From 2-01-FULL-41-14 sp046317875 (GTDB lineage Bacteria; Pseudomonadota; Alphaproteobacteria; UBA7879; UBA5542), in the NCBI GenBank assembly GCA_046317875.1, contig JBKCVN010000023.1:91870-155869 (forward strand): a stretch of DNA of 64,000 nucleotides, in the 5' to 3' direction. The notes beneath the pieces were generated by a model. The model was not told where the DNA came from, did not search any database, and was given only the letters and a program-made list of their open reading frames with translations. Positions 9,587-16,960 of the stretch are shown piece by piece. How positions within the stretch are numbered: the first letter of the stretch is position 1; each line of letters opens with the position of its first letter. Made by a program: the position numbers and the translations under genes.

Positions 9587-10284
9587 TAATGACCCCCCCG
9601 ACCATACAGAGTATAAATACGATCACATAAGCCTTCTAAACGCACGGTATAGTGTCCCAGGAATATGGAAATCTTATTATAGGCAATCACAGCAGGAATG
9701 GCAGCTAAAAGACCCAAAGCTGTGGCAGCCAATGCTTCTGCGATACCGGGGGCCACAACATCTAGGCTGGTATTCTTAGAGGCTGCAATAGATTGAAAAC
9801 TATTCATAATACCCCATACCGTTCCCAACAAACCGATAAAAGGCGTGACCGATCCGACCGTCGCCAAAAAACCCGTATTTTTTTCCAATTCATCCATCTC
9901 GGATCTAATACCAGCCTGCATCACCCGATCAATCTGGTTTAATTTATCATCCTTGGATCCACCACTCTTCAGTTCTCGAAGAACCTTTTCCAAAATATTT
10001 TTAACACCAGGCAAAGGGGCATGCTTTAATCCCTCGACAAGCTGATTTAACGAGGAAGACTCTTCGATCAGAAGATCTATTTTCTTTAGATTTTTATGCA
10101 CGGGCAGTAATTGTCTTATTTTGGAAATGATAATGGACCAGCTGAGAAAAGAGCTAATCAATAAAGCCAACATAATAAGCTTTACAAAAAAATCAGCTTG
10201 CCAAAACAAATCCCACACACCCTGGGACTGGGAGGCCATTTCTAGGCCCGATATCAAAACTTTTCCTGAACTTGTATCAACCAT
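9586..10284 (-). CDS. tolQ: Tol system proton-channel subunit TolQ (ExbB family)
   Basis: A 232-residue MotA/TolQ/ExbB-type inner-membrane protein. A first helix lies at ~30-50 (DFFVKLIMLALLISSFLSW). Two more form the conserved channel region around FLATVGSVTPFIGLLGTVWGI and IAEALAATALGLLAAIPAVIAYN. The length matches the family. With TolR it converts the proton gradient into motion of TolA. The start overlaps the ybgC stop by 8 bp. Confidence 0.96.
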   Translation of the reverse strand: MVDTSSGKVLISGLEMASQSQGVWDLFWQADFFVKLIMLALLISSFLSWSIIISKIRQLLPVHKNLKKIDLLIEESSSLNQLVEGLKHAPLPGVKNILEKVLRELKSGGSKDDKLNQIDRVMQAGIRSEMDELEKNTGFLATVGSVTPFIGLLGTVWGIMNSFQSIAASKNTSLDVVAPGIAEALAATALGLLAAIPAVIAYNKISIFLGHYTVRLEGLCDRIYTLYGRGGH

Positions 10285-10702
10285 GCAACCCTTCCTTAAG
10301 TTTTTTTGTAACTTCTGGAGGCAATCTCTTGATCCTCCATGTTTTTGAATCTACCGCCACGACGGTTACTTTTAAGTGGGCTATTTTTTCTTCTGCTTTC
10401 CATAAGGATTGATCCAAATAAAAAGAAACATTAGACCACTTTTCCACCCCCGTACGTATCTGAATTGTATCATCTAATCGTGCCGGTTGCTCATATTTAA
10501 TATTTAACTGGCTTACCACCAAGACACAAGCATAAAGAGAGTTGAGATCATGCTGACTAATACCATGGCTTCGTAAAAATTCGGTACGCGCACGTTCAGC
10601 AAATTTCAAATAATTCGAATGGTAAACAACACCCCCTGCATCCGTATCTTCATAATAAACCCGTACTTCCCAAGAGTGATATCCCAAGGAGGCGGAGACC
10701 AT
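10277..10702 (-). CDS. ybgC: YbgC-type acyl-CoA thioesterase of the tol operon
   Basis: A hotdog-fold thioesterase of 141 residues. The active-site motif YYEDTDAGGVVYHSNYL carries the catalytic aspartate and the conserved HSNYL. The protein hydrolyses short acyl-CoA or acyl-ACP thioesters in the cytosol and is nearly always encoded beside tolQ. Two ATG codons are adjacent. GGAGG at 10711-10707 is only 1 base from the first (10705) but 4 from the second (10702), so I chose the second. The ruvB stop overlaps this junction, so the gene is translationally linked to ruvB. Confidence 0.92.
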   Translation of the reverse strand: MVSASLGYHSWEVRVYYEDTDAGGVVYHSNYLKFAERARTEFLRSHGISQHDLNSLYACVLVVSQLNIKYEQPARLDDTIQIRTGVEKWSNVSFYLDQSLWKAEEKIAHLKVTVVAVDSKTWRIKRLPPEVTKKLKEGLHG

Positions 10703-11745
10703 CATTCCTCCGTATTTTCTTCAGCAAATAAAGATACATCATTCACAAAAGATGAGGGGGGATTAATACCCAAAAAAGAAAAGGCTGTCTTCGTTAACAT
10801 TCTACCCCTTGGGGTACGTTGTATGAAGCCTTTCTGAATTAAGTACGGTTCGATCACTTCTTCTAATACATCCCGTTGTTCAGACAAAATAGCCGCCAGC
10901 GTTTCAATACCTACAGGCCCCCCTTGATAATGATCAGCAATCACTTTGATATATCGTCGGTCTGCCGAATCAAAACCTTCTTGATCGATTTCTAATTGAA
11001 GCAAAGCATGGTTTATTTTCTCACGATCAATCCCCGTACCCCAAACAGACGTGATATCACGGACCCGCTTCAAAAGACGCAAGGCTACTCTGGGGGTTCC
11101 CCGAGAGCGACTTCCAATTTCATGAGCCTCTATTTCCGAGATATGAAACCCTATCTTCTGGGCAGCCTGAATCAGAATCTGGGCTAATTCATGGGGCTCG
11201 TAGAAGGCCAAGGCTAGGGGAATACCAAACCGTTCCCGCAACGGACGGGTTAGAAGGCCAGATCGGGTTGTAGCGCCAATTAAAGTAAACGGAGGCAGAT
11301 CAATTTGAACCGACCGTGCCGATGGTCCTTCGCCAATCATCAAATCCAGTTTGCCATCTTCCATAGCGGGATAGAGAACCTCTTCCACTACAGGATTAAG
11401 TCGATGAATCTCATCAATAAACAGCACATCATGGGGTTGTAAATTAGTTAGAATGGCAGCTAAATCCCCCGCACGGCTGATGATGGGACCCGATGTGGAT
11501 CGAAACCCCACACCCAACTCATGGGCCACAATCTGGGCTAAGGTTGTTTTGCCTAACCCCGGCGGACCATAAAATAAAACATGGTCCAAAGCTTCTGATC
11601 GTCCTTTGGCTGCCTGAATGAATATCTCAAGATTTTTACGTAACTGAGCTTGACCCACAAAATCAACCATTCTAAGGGGTCTTAAAGAAGGGGGTAACCC
11701 ACTCTCTTCTTCAAATGTACTTTCTAAAGAAACCAAACGCTCCAT
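10702..11745 (-). CDS. ruvB: Holliday-junction branch-migration helicase RuvB
   Basis: A 347-residue AAA+ ATPase that drives branch migration of Holliday junctions as a hexamer on RuvA. Walker A is GPPGLGKTTLA and Walker B is LFIDEIHRL. The sensor/arginine-finger region ATTRSGLLTRPLRERFG and the C-terminal winged helix (TPRGRMLTKTAF) are present. The length and order match the family. It begins immediately after the ruvA stop with no gap, within yebC-ruvC-ruvA-ruvB-ybgC-tol. Confidence 0.98.
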   Translation of the reverse strand: MERLVSLESTFEEESGLPPSLRPLRMVDFVGQAQLRKNLEIFIQAAKGRSEALDHVLFYGPPGLGKTTLAQIVAHELGVGFRSTSGPIISRAGDLAAILTNLQPHDVLFIDEIHRLNPVVEEVLYPAMEDGKLDLMIGEGPSARSVQIDLPPFTLIGATTRSGLLTRPLRERFGIPLALAFYEPHELAQILIQAAQKIGFHISEIEAHEIGSRSRGTPRVALRLLKRVRDITSVWGTGIDREKINHALLQLEIDQEGFDSADRRYIKVIADHYQGGPVGIETLAAILSEQRDVLEEVIEPYLIQKGFIQRTPRGRMLTKTAFSFLGINPPSSFVNDVSLFAEENTEE

Positions 11746-12351
11746 TTAAGCCCTTGCCAATTGTTTTAAAGCCAAAGGAATGATCTGATTTAAAGAGAGA
11801 TTATCTTCCGCCGCCAATACAGCACAGAGCGCCTCCATGGCTTCTTGTTTTTTATACCCTAAATTCATCAAAGCCGACAGGGCTTCTGGATGAAGCCCTA
11901 AGGATGACTGGGGAACACCTACAAAAGATTTGAAGGTTTGATCAAAACTAAGATTCACTTTATCTGTTAACTCACGCACAATCCGCTGTGCAACCTTAGG
12001 CCCCACACCGTCTGCCTGTGTAAAGGGAACATGATCTTGCACCTGGATGCTCTGTTGAATTTGTACAGGTGAGAGTACCGATAATATGGCCATACATACT
12101 TTACCACCCACACCCTGAACGGTCAGAAGGATGCGAAAAACAGATCGTTCTGATTCTGTCATAAACCCGAAAAGAGTTATGTTTTCTGCCCTAATCAAAG
12201 GCTCTATAAAAAGGGAACAGGCCTGCCCTACTTCAGGCATATCATTCAGAGTGTGGTGGGAACACAAAACAGCATACCCTACGCCATTTACATCGATCAC
12301 CACCGAGCCATCAAATCGACTGTCTAGCTTCCCTGTTAATTTTGCGATCAC
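11746..12351 (-). CDS. ruvA: Holliday-junction binding protein RuvA
   Basis: A 201-residue RuvA, which forms tetramers that hold the four-way junction and load RuvB. The N-terminal OB fold (MIAKLTGKLDSRF) is followed by helix-hairpin-helix motifs (LLTVQGVGGKVCMAIL and FTQADGVGPKVAQRIVRE) and a C-terminal RuvB-contact domain (MNLGYKKQEAMEAL). The start codon is GTG at 12351, overlapping the ruvC TGA by four bases (GTGA), which indicates translational coupling. Confidence 0.96.
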   Translation of the reverse strand: MIAKLTGKLDSRFDGSVVIDVNGVGYAVLCSHHTLNDMPEVGQACSLFIEPLIRAENITLFGFMTESERSVFRILLTVQGVGGKVCMAILSVLSPVQIQQSIQVQDHVPFTQADGVGPKVAQRIVRELTDKVNLSFDQTFKSFVGVPQSSLGLHPEALSALMNLGYKKQEAMEALCAVLAAEDNLSLNQIIPLALKQLARA

Positions 12352-12848
12352 AGTAGGTTTAACTCTCTCATCATTCTTAAGTGGTTATGGCAAATGGCAA
12401 CCCCTAAAGCATCGGCTGCATCTTGGGTAGCCCCACATTGGGGCAGAAGAATATTAACCATAACTTCCATTTGGTTTTTATCCGCGTGACCCACCCCAAC
12501 TACTGCCTTTTTAACTTTATTTGCACTGTATTCTGACACATATAACCCTTGATGAGAAGGGGCCAGCATAGCTACACCCCGAGCCATTCCTAATTTCAAG
12601 GTGGATTCAGGGTTTTTATTAACGAAGACTTCTTCAATGGCCGCTTCATGGGGAGCATGGAGATGAATGACAGACACAAGGCCTTCATATAATTGATTCA
12701 GACGCTCTGCCAAAGAAAGGGTGTCTTCCGAATGGACTATTCCATGGGCAATGTGACGTAGGGCAGAACCTTGGGTCTCAATAATCCCCCAACCTGTTTT
12801 TCTGAGTCCCGGATCAATCCCTAAAATACGTACACTGTCTTTTATCAG
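12348..12848 (-). CDS. ruvC: Crossover junction endodeoxyribonuclease RuvC, probable CTG start
   Basis: The resolvase that cuts Holliday junctions symmetrically. The first ATG/GTG/TTG in frame (TTG at 12713) would delete the N-terminal strand with the catalytic RILGIDPG motif. The frame remains open upstream and encodes exactly that motif (D12 in my numbering), so the gene must start earlier. No ATG, GTG or TTG exists in the correct place. A CTG at 12848 lies 7 bases after a strong GGAGG (12860-12856) and overlaps the yebC stop in the form CTGA, as ATGA would. This gives 166 residues, the normal RuvC length. The other acidic positions are present (AIEEVFVN; DAADALGVAICH). The start codon choice is inference; the gene identity is firm. 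Confidence 0.9.
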   Translation of the reverse strand: MIKDSVRILGIDPGLRKTGWGIIETQGSALRHIAHGIVHSEDTLSLAERLNQLYEGLVSVIHLHAPHEAAIEEVFVNKNPESTLKLGMARGVAMLAPSHQGLYVSEYSANKVKKAVVGVGHADKNQMEVMVNILLPQCGATQDAADALGVAICHNHLRMMRELNLL

Positions 12849-13588
12849 AGCAATCCCTCCAAAGCCGTGGGATCAATATCAAAGTTGGCAAAAACTGCCT
12901 GCACATCGTCATTATCTTCTAATAAATCGATTAATTTCAATAAAGAAGGGACCAAATCTCCTTCTACTTTAATAAGATTCAACGGTTTCCAAATAAATTT
13001 ACATGTCTGAGCATCCCCTAGCTTGCTAGACAAAAGATCCCTAATACGGTGAAGATCAATAATCTCGGTAAAAATTTGGTAAACCCCATCTTCTTTCACC
13101 ATATCTTGGGCACCCGCATCAATAGCCAGCTCAAAAAGCTCATCTTCAGATAAGGCCACATCCCCATATTCAATGAGACCCACATGTTGGAACTGGAAAC
13201 TAACGCTGTTGGTTTCACCTAAACTTCCACCAAATTTAGAAAAAGCGGTACGTATCTCGGGGGCTGTACGATTGCGGTTATCTGTTAGGGCCTCCAGAAT
13301 CACAGCCACCCCTCCTGGAGCATAACCTTCATACCGAATGGATTCATAATTATCAGTGGCCGAGGGTCCAGAACCGCGAGCAATCGCCCGGTCCATGGTA
13401 TCTTTGGGCATATTCGCTTGACGTGCTGCAATAATTGCCGCCCTCAAACGAGGATTGGATTCAGGATCAGGGCTGTGGCGGGCAGCCACCGTCAGTTCCC
13501 GAATGAGTTTGGTGAAGACTTTGGCTCGCTTAGCATCCTGAGCCCCTTTTCTGTACATAATGTTTTTAAACTGCGAATGACCTGCCAT
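12845..13588 (-). CDS. yebC: YebC/PmpR family regulatory protein (TACO1-like)
   Basis: A 247-residue YebC/PmpR protein. The N-terminus MAGHSQFKNIMYRKGAQDAKRAK is the hallmark, and the acidic C-terminal region (LEDNDDVQAVFANFD) is typical. Family members have been described as transcription regulators and, more recently, as ribosome-associated factors helping translation of difficult proline stretches. The gene heads the ruv-tol cluster, as it does widely in Alphaproteobacteria. GAGGAAAG precedes the ATG. Its stop codon overlaps the proposed ruvC CTG start. Confidence 0.95.
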   Translation of the reverse strand: MAGHSQFKNIMYRKGAQDAKRAKVFTKLIRELTVAARHSPDPESNPRLRAAIIAARQANMPKDTMDRAIARGSGPSATDNYESIRYEGYAPGGVAVILEALTDNRNRTAPEIRTAFSKFGGSLGETNSVSFQFQHVGLIEYGDVALSEDELFELAIDAGAQDMVKEDGVYQIFTEIIDLHRIRDLLSSKLGDAQTCKFIWKPLNLIKVEGDLVPSLLKLIDLLEDNDDVQAVFANFDIDPTALEGLL

Positions 13589-13601
13589 TCTTTCCTCTAT
13601 G

Positions 13602-14423
13602 TTATTTTAAAGTTATATCATCAGTAGGAGACAACAATCCCCCCAAGCGAACCGGTCGCACTGTTAAGGCTTCCCCTGTTTTATCATCGGTTTCAATATA
13701 AAGTCCACAAAGGGTTGCTTCTCCTTCGGCCGGCATCAAACGATCCATGGCATATTTACGGGTAAACCGTTGAATAGGAACCGACTTTTGCATTCCAACC
13801 ACCGAATCATAATCCCCTACCATCCCTAAATCTGTTTGATAGGCCAAGCCCCCCTTCAAAATGCGAGTGTCGCTGGTGGGAACATGTGTATGTGTTCCCA
13901 CTAAAGCTGTGGCACGATCCGCAACATAATGGGCCGCCGCCATCTTTTCAGAGGACGCTTCACCATGAAAATCTATCAAAATTGCAGAGGCTGTGATACC
14001 TCGCCGATGGGGTGCTAAAGCCTTATCCAGGGCAGCAAACGGATCGTCTAAAGGATCCATAAAAAGACGCCCCATTACATTAATAATAACTGTTTTTTTT
14101 CCATTAGAAGTTTCAACAGTGATCATCCCACGACCAGGTGATTGTTCTGGGTAATTTAGAGGCCTCAGGATACGCTTGTCTTTATCCAGAATAGGCAGAA
14201 TTTCTTTTTGATCCCAGACATGATTTCCTGTGGTAATCACATCAACACCAGCTTTGTAAAAACTTTCACAGATGCTTTGTGTGATACCAAATCCATGGGC
14301 TGCATTTTCTCCATTCACCACCACTAAATCCAGTGACCATTGTTTTCTGAGGATCGGGATATAAGAGGTTATGGCATCTCGGCCCGTGCGACCCACCACA
14401 TCCCCACACATTAAAATTTTCAT
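13602..14423 (-). CDS. ymdB: YmdB-family metallophosphoesterase
   Basis: A 273-residue calcineurin-like phosphoesterase of the YmdB/TIGR00282 family. The metal-binding motifs are all visible: GDVVGRTGRDAI at the N-terminus, NGENAAHGFG, TGNHVWD and GTHTHVPTSD. In Bacillus a homologue hydrolyses 2',3'-cyclic nucleotides and affects development; the role in Alphaproteobacteria is not settled. It lies 13 bp upstream of yebC, so it may be co-transcribed with yebC-ruv-tol. The length is normal for the family. Confidence 0.93.
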   Translation of the reverse strand: MKILMCGDVVGRTGRDAITSYIPILRKQWSLDLVVVNGENAAHGFGITQSICESFYKAGVDVITTGNHVWDQKEILPILDKDKRILRPLNYPEQSPGRGMITVETSNGKKTVIINVMGRLFMDPLDDPFAALDKALAPHRRGITASAILIDFHGEASSEKMAAAHYVADRATALVGTHTHVPTSDTRILKGGLAYQTDLGMVGDYDSVVGMQKSVPIQRFTRKYAMDRLMPAEGEATLCGLYIETDDKTGEALTVRPVRLGGLLSPTDDITLK

Positions 14424-14510
14424 CGCAATTCTTAAAAGTTAGGCTGATTAATACAGGTCCATCATAGGCTTTTCTATTGACGGGATCAAATTTTTTATGA
14501 AAAGATAAAG

Positions 14511-14537
14511 AAAAAACCGTTTACACAAAGTAAACGG
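14511..14537 (-). terminator. Intrinsic terminator for the YdcH-like gene
   Basis: A perfect 8-bp stem (CCGTTTAC 14517-14524 and GTAAACGG 14530-14537) with a 5-base loop. Read on the minus strand it is followed directly by six T residues (14516-14511). It lies 34 bp after the small gene at 14571-14738 and before ymdB. This is the clearest rho-independent terminator in the window. Confidence 0.85.
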
Positions 14538-14570
14538 CTTCAATTATATAATTTAGGGAGAGTACAAAAA

Positions 14571-14738
14571 CTACTTGGATAAGAGACTAAACAACTCTTC
14601 TTTAAGTCGAAGCTTACCGATCTTCATCTCTCTTAAGAGTTCAACATCAGGCAGAGGACGATTTTGTTCTCTGCTTATTCTTGCATCCAATCGCTCGTGA
14701 CGACTTTGTAAACTTTGGATACGATCACCAACAGACAT
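14571..14738 (-). CDS. Small YdcH/DUF465-like protein
   Basis: A 55-residue ORF. The ATG at 14738 is preceded by AGGAG at good spacing. The protein (MSVGDRIQSLQSRHERLDAR at the start, KIGKLRLKEEL near the end) is predicted entirely helical with heptad spacing. It matches the YdcH/DUF465 pattern: an N-terminal helix with L-x-x-x-H-x-x-L-D, a central P-L-P-D turn, then K-x-x-K-L-x-L-K-E-E-L. These small coiled-coil proteins are widespread in Proteobacteria and of unknown function. A strong terminator follows, so this is probably a single-gene transcript. Confidence 0.82.
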   Translation of the reverse strand: MSVGDRIQSLQSRHERLDARISREQNRPLPDVELLREMKIGKLRLKEELFSLLSK

Positions 14739-15056
14739 ATTATCTCCTATTTTTATGAATAGCTTTTTGTTGTACTTTGCCTACCATACCATTCTCTTCT
14801 TTTTTTGAGGAGAACAAAGAAACCATTAAAAACATGCCCCTAAAAACCCCACACTCTATCCTTATGTTTTTTGTGAAAATTTAATTAGAAAAGATTTAAA
14901 AAGTTGAAATTTCTGTATTTTTATTGCAAAAATCAGCTTGGAGTAAAATCATCCACATCTTCTGTGGATAAGTTTGAGAATAAAACGGAATTTTGGGCAG
15001 CGAACCAGAAAGACTGATTCGATTCGCACCTTTGTGCTTAAAAAATAAGCAAAAAA
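14739..15056. other. Non-coding gap with a DnaA-box palindrome
   Basis: About 318 bp with no convincing gene on either strand. It includes the upstream region of the YdcH-like gene and the 3' region of the SH3 gene. At 14951-14969, ATCCACA and TGTGGAT are arranged as an inverted repeat around TCTTC. The right arm extends to TGTGGATAA (14963-14971), which is a perfect DnaA box on the minus strand (TTATCCACA). At 15001-15055 imperfect hairpins (GCGAA/TTCGC; GCTTA/TAAGC) follow the SH3 gene stop but lack a T run. Confidence 0.45.
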
Positions 15057-15533
15057 TTATGGTTTATTAGGATTAATCCCCCACAAGTGTTTTTCAGGCA
15101 TCCACCCCATAAGTTGTGAGGATGGCCCAGGGATTTGAACGCGACACAACTGACTGTGACATTTTTCTAATTTAACAATCACTCCCTTCGTCAAGTGAGC
15201 AATAGGTCGAGATTTAATATTTTTGTCTTTTCTTAAAAAAGAATTATTGATAACCAAAACAAAGCCTGCAGGGGAAACCATTCTTTGAAGAACCCACCCT
15301 CTTTCCCCTTCCATATCACGGATCAAATACCATTCCTGATGTGATTTCAACACTTTCACCGGGAGCTTTGATTGTTTAAAAGAAAATTTGATAGGAGAGT
15401 TGTTACTGGGACCAAAACGAACATTGGTTTCCCCATACCTTAAATTGTAAAAAAGAAAAGTACCATCACTTTTCGCGCACACTGTCCCACTTCCTATCGA
15501 GAACAGAACAAGAGATAGGCGAAAAAATATCAT
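15057..15533 (-). CDS. Exported SH3-domain protein
   Basis: A 158-residue protein with an N-terminal signal peptide (MIFFRLSLVLFSIGSGTVCA) and two bacterial SH3-like units. The first is about residues 32-85 (LRYGETNVRFGPSNNSPI, then EWYLIRDMEGERGWV); the second covers the rest (FLRKDKNIKSRPIAHL, then MGWMPEKHLWG). The N-x-R-x-G-P motif and W-V ending are typical of SH3_3/YgiM-type domains, which bind cell-wall peptides or act as periplasmic scaffolds. Similar small exported proteins are common in Alphaproteobacteria. It begins 1 bp after the oxidoreductase stop and is likely co-transcribed with it. Confidence 0.82.
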   Translation of the reverse strand: MIFFRLSLVLFSIGSGTVCAKSDGTFLFYNLRYGETNVRFGPSNNSPIKFSFKQSKLPVKVLKSHQEWYLIRDMEGERGWVLQRMVSPAGFVLVINNSFLRKDKNIKSRPIAHLTKGVIVKLEKCHSQLCRVQIPGPSSQLMGWMPEKHLWGINPNKP

Positions 15534-15534
15534 T

Positions 15535-16932
15535 TTAATCCCCTGTTTGGATTCTTTCCACCAGCTGTTTTACGGTTGGAATAAAACCATTAGAATAAAA
15601 GGGATCTAGAGCAAATTTATATCCATTATGCCCCGAGAACATCAGTTGGTTCTCCACATCATCCGTGTGGGAAATAGTTTGCAGGGTTTTCTGAATACAA
15701 AAAGACCGTGGGTCCGCTTTGCGTCCTGTTGTACCTTCTGGACCTTGGGACCAATTACTGAAATTACAAGCACTTAAACACCCCATGCAATTAACTTGGT
15801 CTTCGTGAATTTGCTGCGCTTCATCGGGCGTTACAAACACTAACGTAGAATCCGGGGTTCTTAAGGCCTCTATAAAACCTTCTGCAACCCATTTAGTAGC
15901 ATTCAAAAAGTCTTTCTGCGTAAGGTATACCAACCGCTTCCTAGGCCCTATGGGGAAAGGTTGATCGTGTTCGCTAACGGGTGATGTGGTATAGGCTACT
16001 TGGCGTTCAGAACGCTCTTTTAAGTTTTTCAAAAAATCATTGCTCACAGCCGAGGAATAAAAGCCCGTGGGACTGAATTTATTTAAATAGATATCACCCT
16101 CTTTTAAGGTCATCAGTTTTTTCTTCCACGCGTCAGAAATGGGGCTTTCCTGGGTTAAAAGAGGACGAGTACCAAACTGAAACCCTATAGGCCCCAGTTC
16201 TGGATTATCAATCCAATCGGCCCACTCCCTTAGGAACCACACCCCCCCAGCCATAATAATGGGAACGTGACCCAATCCCAATTCTCTCATAGTCTTGCGA
16301 AGTTCTAAAACACGCTCGAAGGGAGATTCGGGTTTTAGGGGATCTTCTGCCCGACTTAATCCATTGTGGCCTCCAGCACGCCAAGGGTCTTCATAGACCA
16401 CAGCCCCTAGCCAATCCGCAAATTTATGATAAGCTCGACGCCACAGGACCCAGAAAGCTCGTGCTGAAGAAACGATAGGATAATAATAGGCTTGGTAATA
16501 AGAGGCAATCTCGGCAATTTTATAAGGCATACCGGCCCCACATGTGATGCCATTAACCAAAGGTCCTACTTTTTCAAGTATTCCATGCAAAATGGGCTCT
16601 ACAGCACCCATCTCCCAAAGCACATTCATGTTAAGTAGCCCATTACCTTGGCGCAAATCATGGGCAGCGCGTGCTTGGCTGATACCCCCCTGAATCGCAT
16701 AAGCAATCAATTCTTCATGACGCTCTCGGCGGGTACGACCATGATAGACAACAGGGATAAGGTTCCCATTTTGATCGTAAGCATCCGCGTTAACAGCAGA
16801 AAAGGTCCCCACACCACCGGCCGCCGCCCAGGCACCCGAACTTTCACCGTTCGAGACAGAAATCCCTTTTCCTCCTTCAATTAAAGGAAGAACTTCTTTC
16901 CCCCCCAGCAAAATGGGGTTTAAAGGCTTCAT
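15535..16932 (-). CDS. NAD(P)H-dependent flavin oxidoreductase (nitronate monooxygenase-like)
   Basis: A 465-residue TIM-barrel flavoprotein of the 2-nitropropane dioxygenase/COG2070 family. The phosphate-binding segment VPIIMAGGVWFLREW and the following GFQFGTRPLLTQESP match the FMN site. A late cysteine cluster, CMGCLSACNFSNW near residues 395-410, is not found in classical nitronate monooxygenases and could bind a metal or Fe-S centre. Large versions of this protein are annotated as nitronate monooxygenase across Alphaproteobacteria, but the true substrate is unknown. AGGGAGG precedes the ATG. It lies between pnp and the SH3 gene on the same strand. Confidence 0.8.
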   Translation of the reverse strand: MKPLNPILLGGKEVLPLIEGGKGISVSNGESSGAWAAAGGVGTFSAVNADAYDQNGNLIPVVYHGRTRRERHEELIAYAIQGGISQARAAHDLRQGNGLLNMNVLWEMGAVEPILHGILEKVGPLVNGITCGAGMPYKIAEIASYYQAYYYPIVSSARAFWVLWRRAYHKFADWLGAVVYEDPWRAGGHNGLSRAEDPLKPESPFERVLELRKTMRELGLGHVPIIMAGGVWFLREWADWIDNPELGPIGFQFGTRPLLTQESPISDAWKKKLMTLKEGDIYLNKFSPTGFYSSAVSNDFLKNLKERSERQVAYTTSPVSEHDQPFPIGPRKRLVYLTQKDFLNATKWVAEGFIEALRTPDSTLVFVTPDEAQQIHEDQVNCMGCLSACNFSNWSQGPEGTTGRKADPRSFCIQKTLQTISHTDDVENQLMFSGHNGYKFALDPFYSNGFIPTVKQLVERIQTGD

Positions 16933-16960
16933 ATATCCTCCCTAATTTTACTCAAAAGGC

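Noticed and set aside
12348..12713. A shorter ruvC beginning at TTG 12713
   Set aside because: It would lack the first catalytic aspartate and about 45 residues. The frame remains open upstream with the exact RuvC N-terminal motif, so the short form is a start-calling artefact.
15121..15160. T-arm-like sequence suggesting a minus-strand tRNA
   Set aside because: A short stretch resembles a reversed T loop, but no acceptor or anticodon stem can be built and it lies inside the SH3 gene's well-supported frame.
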